Under the pieces are notes generated by a model, which did no database searches, was not told where the DNA came from, and saw only the letters and a program-made list of their open reading frames with translations. Shown piece by piece: positions 5,988-15,298 of a stretch of 34,061 bases of DNA. How positions within the stretch are numbered: the stretch's first letter is position 1; the number at the start of each line of letters is the position of its first letter. Where the stretch lies: NCBI GenBank assembly GCA_964389575.1, contig CAYMFF010000027.1, forward strand, positions 1 to 34,061. The letters run 5' to 3'. The position numbers were made by a program, and so were the translations under genes. The stretch comes from JAGNRR01 sp964389575. GTDB lineage: Bacteria; Bacteroidota; Bacteroidia; Chitinophagales; Chitinophagaceae.

Positions 5988-7631
5988 ATGGCTAAATATA
6001 TATTCATCACTGGAGGCGTTACTTCATCATTAGGGAAAGGAATTTTAGGGGCTTCGCTCGCAAAATTATTGCAGGCAAGAGGTTATAAAGTAACCATTCA
6101 AAAATTTGATCCTTACATAAATGTAGATCCAGGAACCTTGAATCCATACGAGCACGGCGAGTGTTTTGTGACAGAAGATGGTGCCGAGACGGATTTAGAT
6201 TTGGGTCATTACGAGCGTTTTTTGAATATTAAAACCAGCCAAGCCAATAATGTAACTACTGGTCGCATTTATCAGACGGTGATTAATCGTGAGCGAGAAG
6301 GTGGTTATCTGGGCAAAACCGTTCAAGTAATCCCGCATATTACGGATGAAATTAAACGTCGTATGACCTTGCTTGGCAAAAGTGGTGATTATGATATTAT
6401 ACTAACCGAGATTGGCGGTACAGTGGGTGATATTGAAAGTTTACCTTATCTAGAGGCTATTCGTCAATTGCAGTGGGAGCTGAGCGAAGAAGAATGTATT
6501 GTATTGCATTTGACCTTGATACCGTATTTAAAAGCGGCCAAAGAATTAAAAACAAAACCCACACAGCACTCGGTAAAACAAATGGCCGAGATTGGGCTGC
6601 TGCCCGATGTAATTGTATGCAGAACAGAGCAAGCGCTTTATGGTGATTTAAAACGAAAAATTGCACTGTTCTGTAATGTAAAAGCAGACTCGGTAATTGA
6701 AGCAATGGATGCAGAAAGTATCTATGACGTGCCCTTAAATATGATGCGCGAAAATCTCGATGAAATTTGCTTGGACAAATTAAAACTGGATTACGGCAAG
6801 GAACCCAAAATGGGCAAGTGGAATGAATTCTTAGTGAAATTAAAGAATCCAAAAACCACAGTAGAAATTGGATTGGTAGGAAAATATGTTGAATTGCAAG
6901 ATGCTTATAAATCTATTCTGGAATCTTTTATTCATGCCGGAGCTCACAATGAAGTCAAGGTAAATGTGCATTATATTCATTCTGAACATGTAGACAGTAA
7001 AAATGTCAAAGAGGAACTCGGACATTTGGACGGAATATTAGTAGCACCTGGATTTGGTAGTCGAGGGATTCAGGGAAAAGTAGATGCCATTCAATATGCT
7101 CGTGAGAATAATATCCCATTCTTTGGCATTTGTTTGGGCATGCAATGTGCCGTGGTGGAGTTTGCCAGAAATGTTCTTGGATTAGACAAAGCCAATAGCT
7201 CGGAGATGGAAGATGAGCTAGAGCACCCAGTGATTGATATCATGGAAGAGCAAAAAACAATCAAGAACATGGGCGGTACAATGCGCTTAGGTTCTTATGA
7301 ATGTGAGTTAAAAAAGAATTCTAGAATACAGGAGATTTATGGTGGTCGACAATTTATTAATGAGCGTCACCGCCATCGCTATGAATTTAATAATGATTAT
7401 TTAGCTCAATTTGAAGAAGCCGGTATGATTGCCATTGGGAAAAACCCACAATCTGATCTTGTTGAAATGATAGAAATTCCGGATCATAATTATTTTGTGG
7501 CATCGCAGTTTCACCCAGAGTATAAATCTACTGTAGAAAATCCACATCCATTGTTCACGGCATTTATAAATGCTGCCAACCTATTTGCTATTAGTAAAAA
7601 ATCAGGAAATGAAGTCGGGGCTGAGGCCTAA
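5988..7631 (+). CDS. pyrG: CTP synthase
   Basis: CTP synthase makes CTP from UTP, ATP and glutamine in the cytoplasm. From the ATG at 5988 the protein has 547 residues, close to the family norm. The N-terminal ligase domain begins MAKYIFITGGVTSSLGKG with the nucleotide-binding loop and continues with KFDPYINVDPGTL (39-51), HGECFVTEDGAETDLDLGHY (56-75) and GGTVGDIES. The C-terminal glutamine amidotransferase domain has the nucleophile Cys382 in FGICLGMQ, and His509 and Glu511 in SQFHPEY. A further in-frame ATG at 5961 would add nine residues not seen in the family, so the later start is preferred. The stop overlaps the stop of the opposite gene (shared bases 7628-7631). Confidence 0.98.
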   Translation: MAKYIFITGGVTSSLGKGILGASLAKLLQARGYKVTIQKFDPYINVDPGTLNPYEHGECFVTEDGAETDLDLGHYERFLNIKTSQANNVTTGRIYQTVINREREGGYLGKTVQVIPHITDEIKRRMTLLGKSGDYDIILTEIGGTVGDIESLPYLEAIRQLQWELSEEECIVLHLTLIPYLKAAKELKTKPTQHSVKQMAEIGLLPDVIVCRTEQALYGDLKRKIALFCNVKADSVIEAMDAESIYDVPLNMMRENLDEICLDKLKLDYGKEPKMGKWNEFLVKLKNPKTTVEIGLVGKYVELQDAYKSILESFIHAGAHNEVKVNVHYIHSEHVDSKNVKEELGHLDGILVAPGFGSRGIQGKVDAIQYARENNIPFFGICLGMQCAVVEFARNVLGLDKANSSEMEDELEHPVIDIMEEQKTIKNMGGTMRLGSYECELKKNSRIQEIYGGRQFINERHRHRYEFNNDYLAQFEEAGMIAIGKNPQSDLVEMIEIPDHNYFVASQFHPEYKSTVENPHPLFTAFINAANLFAISKKSGNEVGAEA

Positions 7632-8356
7632 GGAGTCATTCTAGGTGAAGGTGGTCTCTCATAATGGCGTCTTTTTTTCAAAAGGTTTAAATTATGAAAT
7701 GCCCAAAACTGTAGTCGGCTATTGTAAGCACCGATTCCTGAGAATTGAGTTTGGTTCCCAACTTCAAATGTCCATTTTTTATTCAGTTGATAGCCCAAGG
7801 TATATTGTAACCAATGTCTATCAAAATGATTGGGTCCTTTAAAATTAATCCAGGTTTCATTTAACAAGGCGGCGTAAAACGTGCCGGGTTGTATTCGTTT
7901 TTTATTTAACGCCATTCTTACTTGTAGCATATAGCGAAAGCGAAATTTGACATCTTGATCTTCTAAGAAAATATTTTCTAATCGATAGCGGTGTTGGAAG
8001 TAGAAACGCTGGACATTACTTCGCATAACCAATTGCTCATAAATTCTATATTCATTGAAATTGGTTTTTACATCACTGTCGCCAATGTAAGGTTCGTTAT
8101 AAAAGTAATCAAACCCAAGTCCTGCTTGGTATTTTCCTTTTTTATCGAGTTTGTAGTTGGCGCCAGCGCGCAATAAAATCTGATCCCAATCGCCTATGAT
8201 ATTATGAAAACGAAACTGCGTATTGGCTTGAAGGTTCCACCGTTTGTGTACGTCGTAAGTGCCCAAATAGGAGTACCAAGATCCTAATTCACTAGCTTGT
8301 GAGAACGCCTGAGAGCTTGTTATTAGAAAAAGAAACGCAATGAATATTTTCTTCAT
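7628..8356 (-). CDS. DUF2490 outer-membrane beta-barrel protein
   Basis: The 242-residue protein has a signal peptide (1-19, ending SQAFSQ) followed by alternating amphipathic strands throughout, as in the DUF2490 family of Bacteroidota outer-membrane proteins. Recognisable parts are ELGSWYSYLGTYDVHKRWNL, the RYRLENIF segment and the PGTFYAALLNETWINFKG segment near 157-174. The last strands end in WAFHNLNLLKK before a short basic tail. The substrate and role of this family are unknown. The gene is monocistronic on the minus strand and meets pyrG tail to tail with a 4-base overlap and no visible terminator. Confidence 0.85.
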   Translation of the reverse strand: MKKIFIAFLFLITSSQAFSQASELGSWYSYLGTYDVHKRWNLQANTQFRFHNIIGDWDQILLRAGANYKLDKKGKYQAGLGFDYFYNEPYIGDSDVKTNFNEYRIYEQLVMRSNVQRFYFQHRYRLENIFLEDQDVKFRFRYMLQVRMALNKKRIQPGTFYAALLNETWINFKGPNHFDRHWLQYTLGYQLNKKWTFEVGNQTQFSGIGAYNSRLQFWAFHNLNLLKKRRHYERPPSPRMTP

Positions 8357-8479
8357 GCTTCAAATGTAAATAGTCAAAACTAAACCTCACAGGTTTATAT
8401 AGATTAAATAAATACCCAAATACCGAGAACTATAATGAATGAATTGACTTTGTGAAAACCCGAGAAGTTTTGACGTGTA

Positions 8480-9157
8480 TTAAATACGCGCTACAACTAA
8501 ATATCGAAATGCCCATTTCCACATAACATCAAAATGATGAATGTTGGCTTGGGACAATAAATTAGCCAGTTCCTCTTGATGAAATCCTCTAGCCACAGAG
8601 AGTGGGGCATCGTTTTTTACGAGATAAGACTTAGAAAATATTTTTGTTAAGAACTGAATTGAACGATAGGCCAACCAATGGCGCTGTAAGTCATTAATTA
8701 CAAATCCAATGTTGCTATTCGCTTGCATCCATTGAAATTGTTCGAGTAGTTGCTCATCGGTAAAGTGATGGCAGAATAATGAACTGAAAATAATATCTGG
8801 CTTATTATCAAAATTAACTTGACGGTAATCGCTTTGAATAAAGTGAATATCAGAGTAAGTCTCTTTGGCAAACTCAATACAAGTATCTTTTAAATCAACA
8901 CCTGTAAATTTGAAATTTCCCTTAAGTTTTTTTTTCAGAAAAGCAAGGTTGTCACCACCGCCACAGCCTATTTCTACGATATGGATTTCTTCTTTTGCGG
9001 TAGGCAGTAGTTTCTTAATTCCTGCAAGCGTAATATTATGACCGCCTAATAATGTATTGATGGTGTTTAATTCCTTCAGATTCTGTTTGATATCTTCAAA
9101 TGGGATATCGTTCTGGTCGAGTAATTCTTTTTTGTATGAACGTTTACTAAGATGCAA
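8480..9157 (-). CDS. SAM-dependent methyltransferase of a type III PKS pair
   Basis: This 225-residue class I methyltransferase has motif I as EIGCGGGDN (62-70), the ribose-binding acidic residue in GVDLKD (86-91), and a motif IV-like DIIFSSLFCHHF (121-132). The later block INDLQRHWLAYRSIQFL with DAPLSVARGFHQEEL is typical of methyltransferases encoded beside bacterial type III polyketide synthases, which O- or C-methylate the phenolic product. The start is TTG, since an in-frame TGA lies 6 bases upstream and no ATG occurs before residue 144. It begins 15 bases after the PKS stop, so the two are co-transcribed. The methyl acceptor is not known. Confidence 0.88.
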   Translation of the reverse strand: MHLSKRSYKKELLDQNDIPFEDIKQNLKELNTINTLLGGHNITLAGIKKLLPTAKEEIHIVEIGCGGGDNLAFLKKKLKGNFKFTGVDLKDTCIEFAKETYSDIHFIQSDYRQVNFDNKPDIIFSSLFCHHFTDEQLLEQFQWMQANSNIGFVINDLQRHWLAYRSIQFLTKIFSKSYLVKNDAPLSVARGFHQEELANLLSQANIHHFDVMWKWAFRYLVVARI

Positions 9158-9172
9158 GAATCAATAATTTAA

Positions 9173-10231
9173 TTAAGAGCTAAATACAGCACTTTCTATT
9201 GTTAAGCCAGGGCCAAATCCAGCAGCAAAAACGTTCTCGCCCGTGTTTTTAATTTTATTTCTCAACGATTTTAAAACATAGAATATCGTGACGGAGCTCA
9301 TGTTCCCATATCTTCTTAAGATATCAAAACTAGTTTCTAAATCGTTTTCTTGTAATTCAAGTGTTTTAGAAAATTCTTGCAATATTTTTTTACCGCCGGG
9401 GTGAATCGCCCAATATTTTATTTCATTTTTATCCTTGATGGCGTTTTCTAATAAGGGCAAAATGTTTTCACCTAAAATACTTGGAATGTAACTACTCAAA
9501 GTCATTTGAAATCCGGTATTGCCAACATGCCATGCCATATCCTTTTTTCCTTCCAGGGCTACTTCTGTATAGAAAGACTCAATTTTATATAGACTGTCCG
9601 TCGCTTCATTGTTTACTAAAATCGCGGCTGCGCCATCAGCAAACAATAGGGTAGATGCTACATTATCCATAGTGAACTTATTTTGGAAATGCAATGTGCA
9701 AAGTTCTACATCTACGATTAATACTTGCGCATTTTTATCTTCAGCACAAATAGACTTTGCCATTTTTAAAGCATGAAAACCAGCATAGCAACCCATGAAA
9801 TTAATGCCATGTCGGCTAATATTTTTTGAGAGCTCTAATTTTTCCAGCAGAACTATTTCCAAACCAGGAGCTGCCAAGCCTGTGCAACTCACACATATTA
9901 AATGCGTAATTTCTTGCATTTCTTTTTCAGACAGCGCATCGCGTATTGCCTTTTCGCACATAGTAGGTGCGACATCAAAAAAGATTTTCATGCGCTCTTC
10001 TGTTGTGGCCTCTTCGGTTTTACTTTTTAAAAGAATTGGGTCTCCGTTTACTTTGGTGAAATCACCAATGGCAGAAAATCGTTGATCTATCCAAGAATTA
10101 TCATACATCCGCTCTACACGGGCCGTATATTCATTAGGAATATCATACTGATTAATAGCAAAATTCTTAATGTCACTTTGTTGATGACAAAATGGTGCGT
10201 TTGCGGTCCCTATTTTTTTTATGTATGCCAA
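9173..10231 (-). CDS. Type III polyketide synthase (chalcone synthase-like)
   Basis: These thiolase-fold homodimers extend an acyl-CoA starter with malonyl-CoA units and cyclise the chain. The 352-residue protein has the full catalytic triad: Cys148 in NFMGCYAGFHAL, His277 in WAIHPGG and Asn310 in RRYGNMSS. It also has the family end motif FGPGLTIE (339-346). Length is normal. The start is TTG, with no upstream in-frame ATG, and the N-terminus matches the family (YIKKIGTANAP). The gene heads a two-gene unit with the methyltransferase. The FAD-dependent oxidoreductase often found with such pairs is not adjacent. Product chemistry (resorcinol, pyrone or phloroglucinol type) cannot be read from the sequence. 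Confidence 0.95.
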   Translation of the reverse strand: MAYIKKIGTANAPFCHQQSDIKNFAINQYDIPNEYTARVERMYDNSWIDQRFSAIGDFTKVNGDPILLKSKTEEATTEERMKIFFDVAPTMCEKAIRDALSEKEMQEITHLICVSCTGLAAPGLEIVLLEKLELSKNISRHGINFMGCYAGFHALKMAKSICAEDKNAQVLIVDVELCTLHFQNKFTMDNVASTLLFADGAAAILVNNEATDSLYKIESFYTEVALEGKKDMAWHVGNTGFQMTLSSYIPSILGENILPLLENAIKDKNEIKYWAIHPGGKKILQEFSKTLELQENDLETSFDILRRYGNMSSVTIFYVLKSLRNKIKNTGENVFAAGFGPGLTIESAVFSS

Positions 10232-10393
10232 TGATTGATAGTAAGAATCAAGCGAAAGTAGTTAATAGACGAATGTAGAACGGTATTCTTGCGAAGATTA
10301 TTAATTTTTATTGTTTTAATTGAAAATTGGGAAGTCAAGTCATAAAATATGGTGTGTCTTGTATTAATTTAGGACATTCTAATTCAATTAAAA

Positions 10394-11362
10394 TTGTTTA
10401 AACTGTTAGGTGTTTGTATTCTTATTTCCGTAGTAAGTTCTTGTCATCAAGTGGAGACCAAGACTTCCTATTATTTTTGGCGCAGTACGTATACATTAGA
10501 TTCTTTAGAAACTACAGCAGTGACACAAAGGGAAGCGTTGTATGTTAAGGTTTGTGATGTTGTGCCCGATGGAACTGATGCGGTGAAGCCTATTGCAGTG
10601 ACCATTTGGCAAGATAAGCCGATACCTGAAAAACGATATACGCCGGTAATCTTTATTGATAAAAATATTTTTATTGGTGGAACTAATTCGGATACAATAA
10701 GCATCGAAACATTGGCCGCTGATATTTTTAATTTAATTGAAACTTCCTGGGCATATCCTAAACTACCTTTTGATGAAATTCAAATTGATTGTGATTGGAC
10801 GGATTTGTCAAGAGAGCAATATTTTTTATTCCTAGATGTATTAAAAAAGAAAAGTAAAAAAAAGATATCAGCCACCTTGCGATTAGATCAAATTAAAAAT
10901 TTTCAAAAAACAGGTGTGCCTCCAGTTGACCAAGGAGTTGTAATGGCCTATAATATGGGCAATCTCTCAAATCCTAATGCAGAAAATTCAATATTAAATA
11001 TGAATGTGCTCAAACGATATATAAATAGTAATACGAGCTATCCATTACCCGCTAAATTAGCCCTTCCTATTTTTTCTTGGAAACTTCTTTTTCAAGAAAA
11101 TAAATTTCGAGGTATCTTACGAGAGTTCCCGGATGCATTGTTAAAAACGAATTTTAAAAAAAATACAGAGACTAATTATCGGTGTCAAACTAGTTTCGAA
11201 TATAATGGAAGAGTGTTTTCGCCAGGTGATATTATTAGAGTTGAAGAATGCACTCAGGAAGAATTAAAAGAAGCAGAAAACTATCTTCGCAAACATATGA
11301 ACCTAATCGACGAGACAATTTACTTTGATTTGTCAACCCAAAATTTAAGCCGTTATGAATAA
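10394..11362 (+). CDS. Uncharacterised lipoprotein, possibly TIM-barrel hydrolase-like
   Basis: The start is TTG at 10394. The frame is closed by a TAG at 10370 and this start gives a complete lipoprotein signal peptide with lipobox VSSC (Cys17). The 322-residue product has beta-alpha patterning with an acidic strand end EIQIDCDWTDLS (about 128-139), then ISATLRLDQI and VVMAYNMGN. This resembles the TIM-barrel catalytic strands of glycoside-hydrolase-like families such as DUF3142; the match is by pattern only. Its last 8 bases overlap the next gene, implying a coupled pair. It is divergent from the polyketide synthase, across a 162-base intergenic region. No function is assigned. Confidence 0.75.
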   Translation: MFKLLGVCILISVVSSCHQVETKTSYYFWRSTYTLDSLETTAVTQREALYVKVCDVVPDGTDAVKPIAVTIWQDKPIPEKRYTPVIFIDKNIFIGGTNSDTISIETLAADIFNLIETSWAYPKLPFDEIQIDCDWTDLSREQYFLFLDVLKKKSKKKISATLRLDQIKNFQKTGVPPVDQGVVMAYNMGNLSNPNAENSILNMNVLKRYINSNTSYPLPAKLALPIFSWKLLFQENKFRGILREFPDALLKTNFKKNTETNYRCQTSFEYNGRVFSPGDIIRVEECTQEELKEAENYLRKHMNLIDETIYFDLSTQNLSRYE

Positions 11363-13742
11363 ATTTACCATCTTTTATCTTTCAATTTTTATTTTTCTGG
11401 GCCGGACAACAACGGCATGCGGGCCAGAGTCAATTAATAGAGAATTTAGTTTGTTCTTAAAGTCATACACTGCTGAAAGTCCTATGTATTACTACTACTA
11501 TAACGGCGGGAGTTATGATTATGGAAAAAATGATAGACGTTTTGATAATAAACTCTCCCCTAATCAAAAAGAGTGGGTGCAATTATTAGGAGGTCAATTT
11601 GAAATTACTAAAATTGAAGAACATATCAATAGGTCGGAGGCACTCACGTCGGCGAGTGATCGGAAACTAGAAAAATACCTTGATAGCGAAAAGCCGTTAA
11701 TAAAGAAATACATCAATCAACTATGGAAATACCAGGACTATACGAATCAGCATTATGATAAATGGAATTACAATGCTTATGTGTATCGAAAAGATTCTTC
11801 ATCGCTTATTGATTTGATAGAAGAAACAAAAAAAATATACCGTAAAACAAGTAATAATAATCTGAAATGGCGCTGCGCATATCACATGGTGCGAATGGCT
11901 CATTTTCATAAATACACACATACAGCAGATAAGCTTTATTCTCAATTTGTAGAGCCATTACCCACGGGCGTGTCCGTAATGGAACAATGGTGTCATGGGC
12001 TAAAAGGTGGGATTCTTAAACGGCAAGGAAAAAAAGAAAGGGCGTTTGTGCACTTTGCAAAGCGTTTTGTGAATGATCCCAGCGATTTTTCGGCGGCTTA
12101 TGTGGACTTGAAAAGATTGAGCTCTGTTGATTTTAGAAAAGCTTTACGGTATTGTAAATCCAATGCGGAACGTCGTGCTGTGTTAGTTGCTAGCAGTGTT
12201 AATTCGCCTTCTTTTACAATGGAGACTTTGTCATTTGCCGAAAAAAATCTGAAGGATGAAAAAATATTGAAATTCATATTTGAAAGGGAATTGCAAAAAC
12301 TGGAGGCTGATTTTATCCGCCGAAAAATAATGAATGCCGACCAACATTTGTCAAACAGTGGCAATCTTCAATTGCCACAAGCGATTGAGTTAAGAAGCTT
12401 ACTAGATTTTACAAAAAAGCAAAACAGCATCAAGCCGACAAGTGCTTATTGGCAAAACGCAACTGCTTATTTGGCTTTGGCGAATGATAATAAAGACCTA
12501 GTGATTCAGTCGTTGGGTTTGGCACAAAAAGCGAAGCGAATTAATAGTGTAGATAGAGCACAAACTAAAATGCTTTCTTTTTTAAACGAATGTGTGCATG
12601 CAGAGCGACTGAATAAAAATAAATTGGCAGATTTTATTGTCGATTTTTATAATGACAAAAATATCGATTTAGACGACCGAAATGCCTTAGGTATTTTTAA
12701 TAATAATTTTGTTTTACCTAAATTAATTGAGCAAGGCGATATGAATGAGGCGCTGGCGATTGCATTAGTTCGTGATGAAGGATTGCCAGAGAATGAATAC
12801 TGGAATAGTTTATCAAGGAATGATTCTATTGATTTATTTCATAACAGTCAGTTTGTGCGCTATTACTTAAATTATACCGCTAATGAAAAAGAATTTAAGA
12901 AAACCGTCGATTATTTTATGAATGATTGGTCACCGTTTTTGCAAAAGCTAAAAGAACGGTTTACGTTTCATTATAGAAATGATGATTATAACCAATTCCT
13001 TTTTTATAAAAAAGTTAGAAAAGAAGAGTGGGCTGAAGCAATCGCGCTAAGTAAAAAAACAAGTTTTCTGAATAATCATACATTTTATGACCCTTTTGAA
13101 ATGCATTACGACGACCATCGAACTCCACACAAGCGAGATGTGTCCAAAGGTACTTGGACCGCCACAGAGCTAATGGATTTAGGGCTGCGCTTAAAAAATG
13201 CACAGAGTAAAAGAAAACCACAAACTATTTTTCGCTATGCTCAATTTTTGTATCACTTAACTTACTATGGCTTCAATCGTGCCGCTATGGACGATAATAC
13301 TTACGAGTATCGATATTATAATACCCCAATTTATTACGACTATAATAAAATAGAAACCGAAGAGTGGTTTTATTGGTACTATAAATTGCATAGTGTCACT
13401 GTCAAAAAGAATGCAATGTCATATTATAATTGTAGCACGGCGATGCGCTATTTTGAAAAGGCCTTGTCCTCTGCGAAGACAGCCGAAGACAAAGCTCGAA
13501 TTAATTTTATGTTGGCGCGTTGCTATCAAAAAAGTGCACCATTACCAGAATTTAAAAAGGATAAGCGATACGGTTATCAAAAAGAACAAGCGGTTGCTTA
13601 TAATGGGAAAAAGTATTTTGGCTACAGTTATCATAGCTTCAAGAATCCATATTTTAAAGAACTAAAAACAAGGTATGGCCATACACAAACCTATAGAGAG
13701 GCTTTTGAAGGTTGTAGTTATTTGAGAATGTTTTTAGATTAG
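11355..13742 (+). CDS. Large exported helical-repeat protein, unknown function
   Basis: The 795-residue product has a signal peptide ending TTTACGPES. Cys22 could be lipidated, although Thr at -3 makes a poor lipobox. The mature part is helical throughout, with TPR-like pairs such as WEAEAIALS-type segments near 550-560 and AMRYFEKALSSAKTAEDKAR (about 696-715). Two patches are strikingly aromatic: a run of Tyr at about 45-58 and a Tyr/Trp-rich stretch at about 650-690. I do not recognise a named family. It overlaps the upstream lipoprotein gene by 8 bases, so the two probably act together at the envelope. Its stop overlaps the UbiA-family gene on the other strand by 9 bases. Confidence 0.75.
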   Translation: MNKFTIFYLSIFIFLGRTTTACGPESINREFSLFLKSYTAESPMYYYYYNGGSYDYGKNDRRFDNKLSPNQKEWVQLLGGQFEITKIEEHINRSEALTSASDRKLEKYLDSEKPLIKKYINQLWKYQDYTNQHYDKWNYNAYVYRKDSSSLIDLIEETKKIYRKTSNNNLKWRCAYHMVRMAHFHKYTHTADKLYSQFVEPLPTGVSVMEQWCHGLKGGILKRQGKKERAFVHFAKRFVNDPSDFSAAYVDLKRLSSVDFRKALRYCKSNAERRAVLVASSVNSPSFTMETLSFAEKNLKDEKILKFIFERELQKLEADFIRRKIMNADQHLSNSGNLQLPQAIELRSLLDFTKKQNSIKPTSAYWQNATAYLALANDNKDLVIQSLGLAQKAKRINSVDRAQTKMLSFLNECVHAERLNKNKLADFIVDFYNDKNIDLDDRNALGIFNNNFVLPKLIEQGDMNEALAIALVRDEGLPENEYWNSLSRNDSIDLFHNSQFVRYYLNYTANEKEFKKTVDYFMNDWSPFLQKLKERFTFHYRNDDYNQFLFYKKVRKEEWAEAIALSKKTSFLNNHTFYDPFEMHYDDHRTPHKRDVSKGTWTATELMDLGLRLKNAQSKRKPQTIFRYAQFLYHLTYYGFNRAAMDDNTYEYRYYNTPIYYDYNKIETEEWFYWYYKLHSVTVKKNAMSYYNCSTAMRYFEKALSSAKTAEDKARINFMLARCYQKSAPLPEFKKDKRYGYQKEQAVAYNGKKYFGYSYHSFKNPYFKELKTRYGHTQTYREAFEGCSYLRMFLD

Positions 13743-14597
13743 AAGTAAATAAATAAAAAAAGCATTCATACAGGTGGCACTGATCAGGTTCATGCGCATG
13801 GTGTGCTTAAAGTTGGCTTGTTTTTCGTCTTTTATTACTTTGTAAAACCAATAGTTGAAATAGGCCAAAGAAGGAATTTGAAAAAGCATAAAAAGATAAA
13901 CTACATTTCTTTCATTGGGGCTGTCCCAAATAGGGTAGGCGAAAAGGATGATGCCAATTAAAAAAAATAAACCTGAAAAAATGAAGGTGCCTTTTTTGCC
14001 AAGAATATAACTAATAGTTGTTACGCCATCTTTCAGGTCCGCTTCGTGTTGGTAAATTTGAGATAAGGGGTAAATGGAACCTATCAGGCATGATGCCACA
14101 ATTGCATAAATGGGAGTAGGATTCATCCAGAGATTGAAAACAAAACCTTCTAAACTATCTATAACCAAGAAATAAGTGAATGCACCTTGAAAGAAAAAGA
14201 CAATTAAGAACCCAAGAATAGGATATTGTTTAAATCGTACTTTTCTGTAGCTGTATAACCGAGAGGCTAAAATATATATTCCAATATAAATTGCTGTTTC
14301 CCAAGAAATAATCAAGGATAACAAAAGCGCCACAATGTCCATTAATAAGGAAACTATTCCAATCTTGTTGTTTGTAGGTAATGGATTTTCTATTAAACCA
14401 ATACTGCCAGAGTCTTGGTCTTGCAAAGAGTTGTAAGCATTGCTACTAGGGTAAACCAAGAAATGAAGAATGATAAAAAGAATCCATACATTCAGTACAC
14501 TTGTTGAGTTAAGATCAATGGAAATAAGTGCGAACAAAAACACTGGCAACAATAAATAAGAAAAAGGAAAACGAAGATGTTGGATAATCGAGCGCAT
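13734..14597 (-). CDS. UbiA-family membrane prenyltransferase
   Basis: The 287-residue protein has about eight to nine transmembrane helices. The first aspartate-rich motif is NSLQDQDSGSIG (Asn56, Asp60, Asp62) and the second is YQHEADLKDG (Asp187, Asp190). Together these bind the Mg-diphosphate of an isoprenyl donor in UbiA enzymes. The ATG at 14597 is preferred: it begins MRSIIQHLRFPFSY, typical of the family, and follows the LysE-family stop by 4 bases. An upstream TTG at 14618 would add seven residues and overlap that gene. The acceptor is unknown; candidates are a quinone, haem or the type III polyketide made nearby. Assignment to the family is firm. Confidence 0.88.
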   Translation of the reverse strand: MRSIIQHLRFPFSYLLLPVFLFALISIDLNSTSVLNVWILFIILHFLVYPSSNAYNSLQDQDSGSIGLIENPLPTNNKIGIVSLLMDIVALLLSLIISWETAIYIGIYILASRLYSYRKVRFKQYPILGFLIVFFFQGAFTYFLVIDSLEGFVFNLWMNPTPIYAIVASCLIGSIYPLSQIYQHEADLKDGVTTISYILGKKGTFIFSGLFFLIGIILFAYPIWDSPNERNVVYLFMLFQIPSLAYFNYWFYKVIKDEKQANFKHTMRMNLISATCMNAFFIYLLLI

Positions 14598-14601
14598 GAT
14601 T

Positions 14602-15297
14602 CTAAAGGATTCCTGCAAAGAACTCTTTGAGTTCAGGTACCGTTTGGTATTTGTAAGTAAGTCGAACCACTTGTATGACCACTAAGATTATAAAGGTCCA
14701 GCCAACATATTGATTAATCGGATATTTAGCAAAAACTGAGAAAATCTTTCTTCTGTATTTGGCCGCTAAAATAGAGTAGGTCCATAATAGACCAAATCCG
14801 CCTACTACGGCTCCTGCAATGGCGATATAATAACTACTAAGATATTGTACATTATAACTAGTAAGCGTCACTGTAAAAAATAGAAACCAATACGGGAACA
14901 TTTGCGGATTGAGCAACCCTAGTCCTAAACCATAGACATAGTTATTTCTTTTTTTATTATCATCTGTAAATTCAATCTTACTGTCTTCAATTTGTTCGGC
15001 ATAAGTCTTGCCAGTGAAATATTTGTAAGCAAAAACAATAAGAATAATAGTGATAAATATTCCTAGAACAAAAACCAGCACGGGAAAGTTCTGAATATAA
15101 CTAGCAGTGATTAAAGCCGCCGCGGCATAAGTTAGTTCGGCAATTGCTGCACCCAAGGCAACTTTTGTTGCACTGTAATAACCTCTAAACAACGATGTTT
15201 CTATAACTTTTACATTGACAAATCCTGGTGGAATATTACTTAGGTAACTCATGGCACCTACAGCAATAAAAACAAGAATTCCTTCAATGATTATCAT
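14602..15297 (-). CDS. LysE-family translocator
   Basis: The 231-residue membrane protein has six or so hydrophobic helices, with the LysE/RhtB signature near the first helix (NIPPGFVNVKV, 21-31) and the GLGLLNPQMFPYWFLFF block (about 125-141) before helix four. Members export amino acids or other small metabolites. The start lies 1 base after the E1 stop, so it is translationally coupled to it. Association with a branched-chain 2-oxoacid dehydrogenase E1 may hint at branched-chain amino acid or oxoacid export, or export of a product of the prenyltransferase. Substrate unknown. Confidence 0.85.
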   Translation of the reverse strand: MIIIEGILVFIAVGAMSYLSNIPPGFVNVKVIETSLFRGYYSATKVALGAAIAELTYAAAALITASYIQNFPVLVFVLGIFITIILIVFAYKYFTGKTYAEQIEDSKIEFTDDNKKRNNYVYGLGLGLLNPQMFPYWFLFFTVTLTSYNVQYLSSYYIAIAGAVVGGFGLLWTYSILAAKYRRKIFSVFAKYPINQYVGWTFIILVVIQVVRLTYKYQTVPELKEFFAGIL

Positions 15298-15298
15298 A

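Noticed and set aside
5961..5990. Earlier ATG as the pyrG start
   Set aside because: It adds nine residues absent from the family; the conserved N-terminus begins at the ATG at 5988.
14598..14618. TTG start for the UbiA-family gene at 14618
   Set aside because: The ATG at 14597 fits the family N-terminus and avoids a 17-base overlap with the LysE-family gene.
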